From an uncultured Bacteroidia bacterium (GTDB taxonomy: Bacteria > Bacteroidota > Bacteroidia > Bacteroidales > UBA932), in the NCBI GenBank assembly GCA_902767465.1, contig CACXHM010000183.1, forward strand, positions 1 through 17,624: a stretch of DNA of 17,624 nucleotides, given 5' to 3'. The notes below the pieces were generated by a model. That model searched no databases. It was not told where the DNA came from and saw nothing but the letters and a program-made list of their open reading frames with translations. The stretch's first letter is position 1. The number at the start of each line of letters is the position of its first letter. The translations under genes were made by a program, and so were the position numbers. Below are positions 16,219 to 17,624 of the stretch, one piece after another.

Positions 16219-17624
16219 ATGAAAAGATTCTGTTATCTTCTTGCATCCCTGATGCTCGTCGCATCTTGCTCGCACCATGGCATACAATACGGACAAACCT
16301 GTCGCATGAGCGAAGAGGAGATGATGGACCGTATCCGAGGCGGATGGTTCGCGCAGACAATAGGGTGCACCTACGGGGGTCCTACCGAATTCAAATTCAA
16401 GGGAGGCCTTCTGCAGGATGCCCAGCCGCTCTTCTGGAGCGACACTTATATCAAGGATACTTTTATCGAGGATCCCGGACTGTATGACGACGTTTATATG
16501 GACCTTACTTTCCTGGAAGTAATGGCCGAACTCGGAATCAACGCTCCGGTAGAAGAGTTTGCCGACCGCTTCGCGAACGCCCCATACAAGCTTTGGCATG
16601 CCAACCAGGCGGCCCGCTACAACATCCTTAACGGCCGGGGAGCGCCGCAATCAGGTCACTGGAAATTCAACCCGCACGCCGATGACATAGATTTTCAGAT
16701 CGAAGCCGACTTCATTGGCATGCTGACACCGGGACGTCCCAACGATGCCGCCGCGATAGCGGACCGAATCGGCCACATCATGAACTATGGCGACGGCTGG
16801 TACGGCGGTGTTTATGTGAGCGCGCTGTATTCGCTTGCCTATATCTGCGACGACATCCCTACCTTGGTGAAGGAAGCGCTGAAAACAATTCCTGAGGAGA
16901 CCAAATTCCGCAACTGCATAGAAGATGTGATACACTTCCACGCCAAATATCCCAAAGACTGGAAGGCTTGCTGGTTCGAAGTTGATAAACGGCACAGTTT
17001 CGACATAGGATGCCCCGAAGGCGTATGGAACGGCTTCAATATCGACGCGGTGATCAATGCAGCATACGTAGTCATCGGGCTTTTGTACGGAGAGGGCGAT
17101 TTCGAAAAAACCATGGAGATATCCACCCGTTGCGGACAGGACTCCGACTGCAACCCGGCATCTGCCGCAGGCATCCTGGGAGTCATGCAAGGATACAAAG
17201 CCATCCCGGAGAAATACCGCAAGGCTGCCGAGTCAATCGCAGACCTGCCTTTCCCCTACACCACGCTCAGCCTCAACACGGCCTGTGAAGAGAACCTGCG
17301 CCTGATGAAACTCACCTCCGGATGCAACGCAGAAGGAACAGAGCTCATCTTTACATCGGAAGAACCTGTGCCTGTGAGATTTGAACAGTCATTTGAAGGA
17401 ATCCGGCCGGTCGGAAAAGTTGTGCTGAAGAAGCGTTTTTCTGACTCGCTCATTTTGGAATTCAACGGCAACTCCATAGTAGTGGAGGGCAGCGTGGTAA
17501 AGACAGGGCACGACGATTCCGATTACCGGGCCCGCATCCAGGCATGGCTGGACTCAGAAATGGTGGAAGAATTTGTGATGCCGTACGACTACATCACACG
17601 TAAATATGAGATATTCTCGAAATA
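16219..17624 (+). CDS. ADP-ribosylglycohydrolase-family lipoprotein (paralog 3, 3' truncated by window)
   Basis: The frame opens at ATG 16219, one base after the stop of paralog 2, and remains open for 468 codons to the window end. The lipoprotein signal ends in LVASC (C17). The ADP-ribosylglycohydrolase-like domain starts RIRGGWFAQTIGCTYGGPTEF. It carries DDVYMD (90-95), NPHADDIDFQIEAD (151-164) and QDSDCNPA (307-314), all at positions nearly equal to paralog 2, of which it is clearly a close relative. The C-terminal module has YRARIQAWLD, which aligns with YVAEIEVWIDG of paralog 2. By that alignment, about 50-60 residues should remain beyond the window edge, and the final TA is probably the start of a Tyr codon rather than a stop. 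Substrate and localisation are inferred as for the other paralogs. Confidence 0.88.
   Translation, partial: MKRFCYLLASLMLVASCSHHGIQYGQTCRMSEEEMMDRIRGGWFAQTIGCTYGGPTEFKFKGGLLQDAQPLFWSDTYIKDTFIEDPGLYDDVYMDLTFLEVMAELGINAPVEEFADRFANAPYKLWHANQAARYNILNGRGAPQSGHWKFNPHADDIDFQIEADFIGMLTPGRPNDAAAIADRIGHIMNYGDGWYGGVYVSALYSLAYICDDIPTLVKEALKTIPEETKFRNCIEDVIHFHAKYPKDWKACWFEVDKRHSFDIGCPEGVWNGFNIDAVINAAYVVIGLLYGEGDFEKTMEISTRCGQDSDCNPASAAGILGVMQGYKAIPEKYRKAAESIADLPFPYTTLSLNTACEENLRLMKLTSGCNAEGTELIFTSEEPVPVRFEQSFEGIRPVGKVVLKKRFSDSLILEFNGNSIVVEGSVVKTGHDDSDYRARIQAWLDSEMVEEFVMPYDYITRKYEIFSK

Noticed and set aside
1..17624. tRNA genes, CRISPR arrays or prophage genes
   Set aside because: No cloverleaf with a T-loop consensus, no regularly spaced repeats and no phage gene families were seen in any gap.

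Overview
The window looks like a chromosomal segment from a GC-rich member of the Bacteroidales. The evidence is a SusC/SusD pair, lipoproteins with Bacteroidota-type signal peptides, a TAnnTTTG promoter-like box, and mostly A-rich rather than strong Shine-Dalgarno leaders. The genus cannot be fixed from the sequence alone. All real genes lie on the + strand.

Left half (about 1-6226) is housekeeping. It holds the last two thirds of rpoC (RNA polymerase beta'), closed by a strong intrinsic terminator. A small membrane-anchored SIMPL/DUF541 protein follows, then cysS (cysteinyl-tRNA synthetase) one base after it, then an unusually structured 241-bp gap, then the exonuclease III gene (xth/exoA). 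The gap carries a 16-bp inverted repeat enclosing 117 nt and two tandem hairpins with identical 6-bp stems and different 7-nt loops. No known RNA family was recognised there.

Right half (6234-17624) is an accessory carbohydrate-type locus. A LacI-family regulator starts 7 bp after xth. A 194-bp AT-rich gap follows, with a probable terminator, a weak promoter-like box and an imperfect 23-bp dyad that could be the regulator's operator. Next is a tightly packed set of genes: a ribokinase-like PfkB kinase, a SusC-like TonB-dependent transporter, a SusD-like lipoprotein, and three consecutive lipoprotein ADP-ribosylglycohydrolase-fold enzymes. The third is cut by the window end. Gaps between these genes are 9, 11, 1, -14 and 1 nt, so they are probably one operon.

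Read together, the right half suggests a system in which SusC/D captures a ribose-containing ligand at the outer membrane. Exported ADP-ribosylglycohydrolase-like enzymes would release ribose or an ADP-ribose-like product, and the cytosolic kinase would phosphorylate the free sugar. LacI would sense an intermediate. The substrate (protein- or nucleic-acid-linked ADP-ribose, NAD-like compounds, nucleosides or another riboside) cannot be read from the sequence. No inner-membrane sugar transporter or nucleoside hydrolase is visible, and such genes may lie beyond the right edge. The most interesting points are the triple array of exported ADP-ribosylglycohydrolase paralogs with diverged metal-site motifs, and the structured cysS-xth gap.
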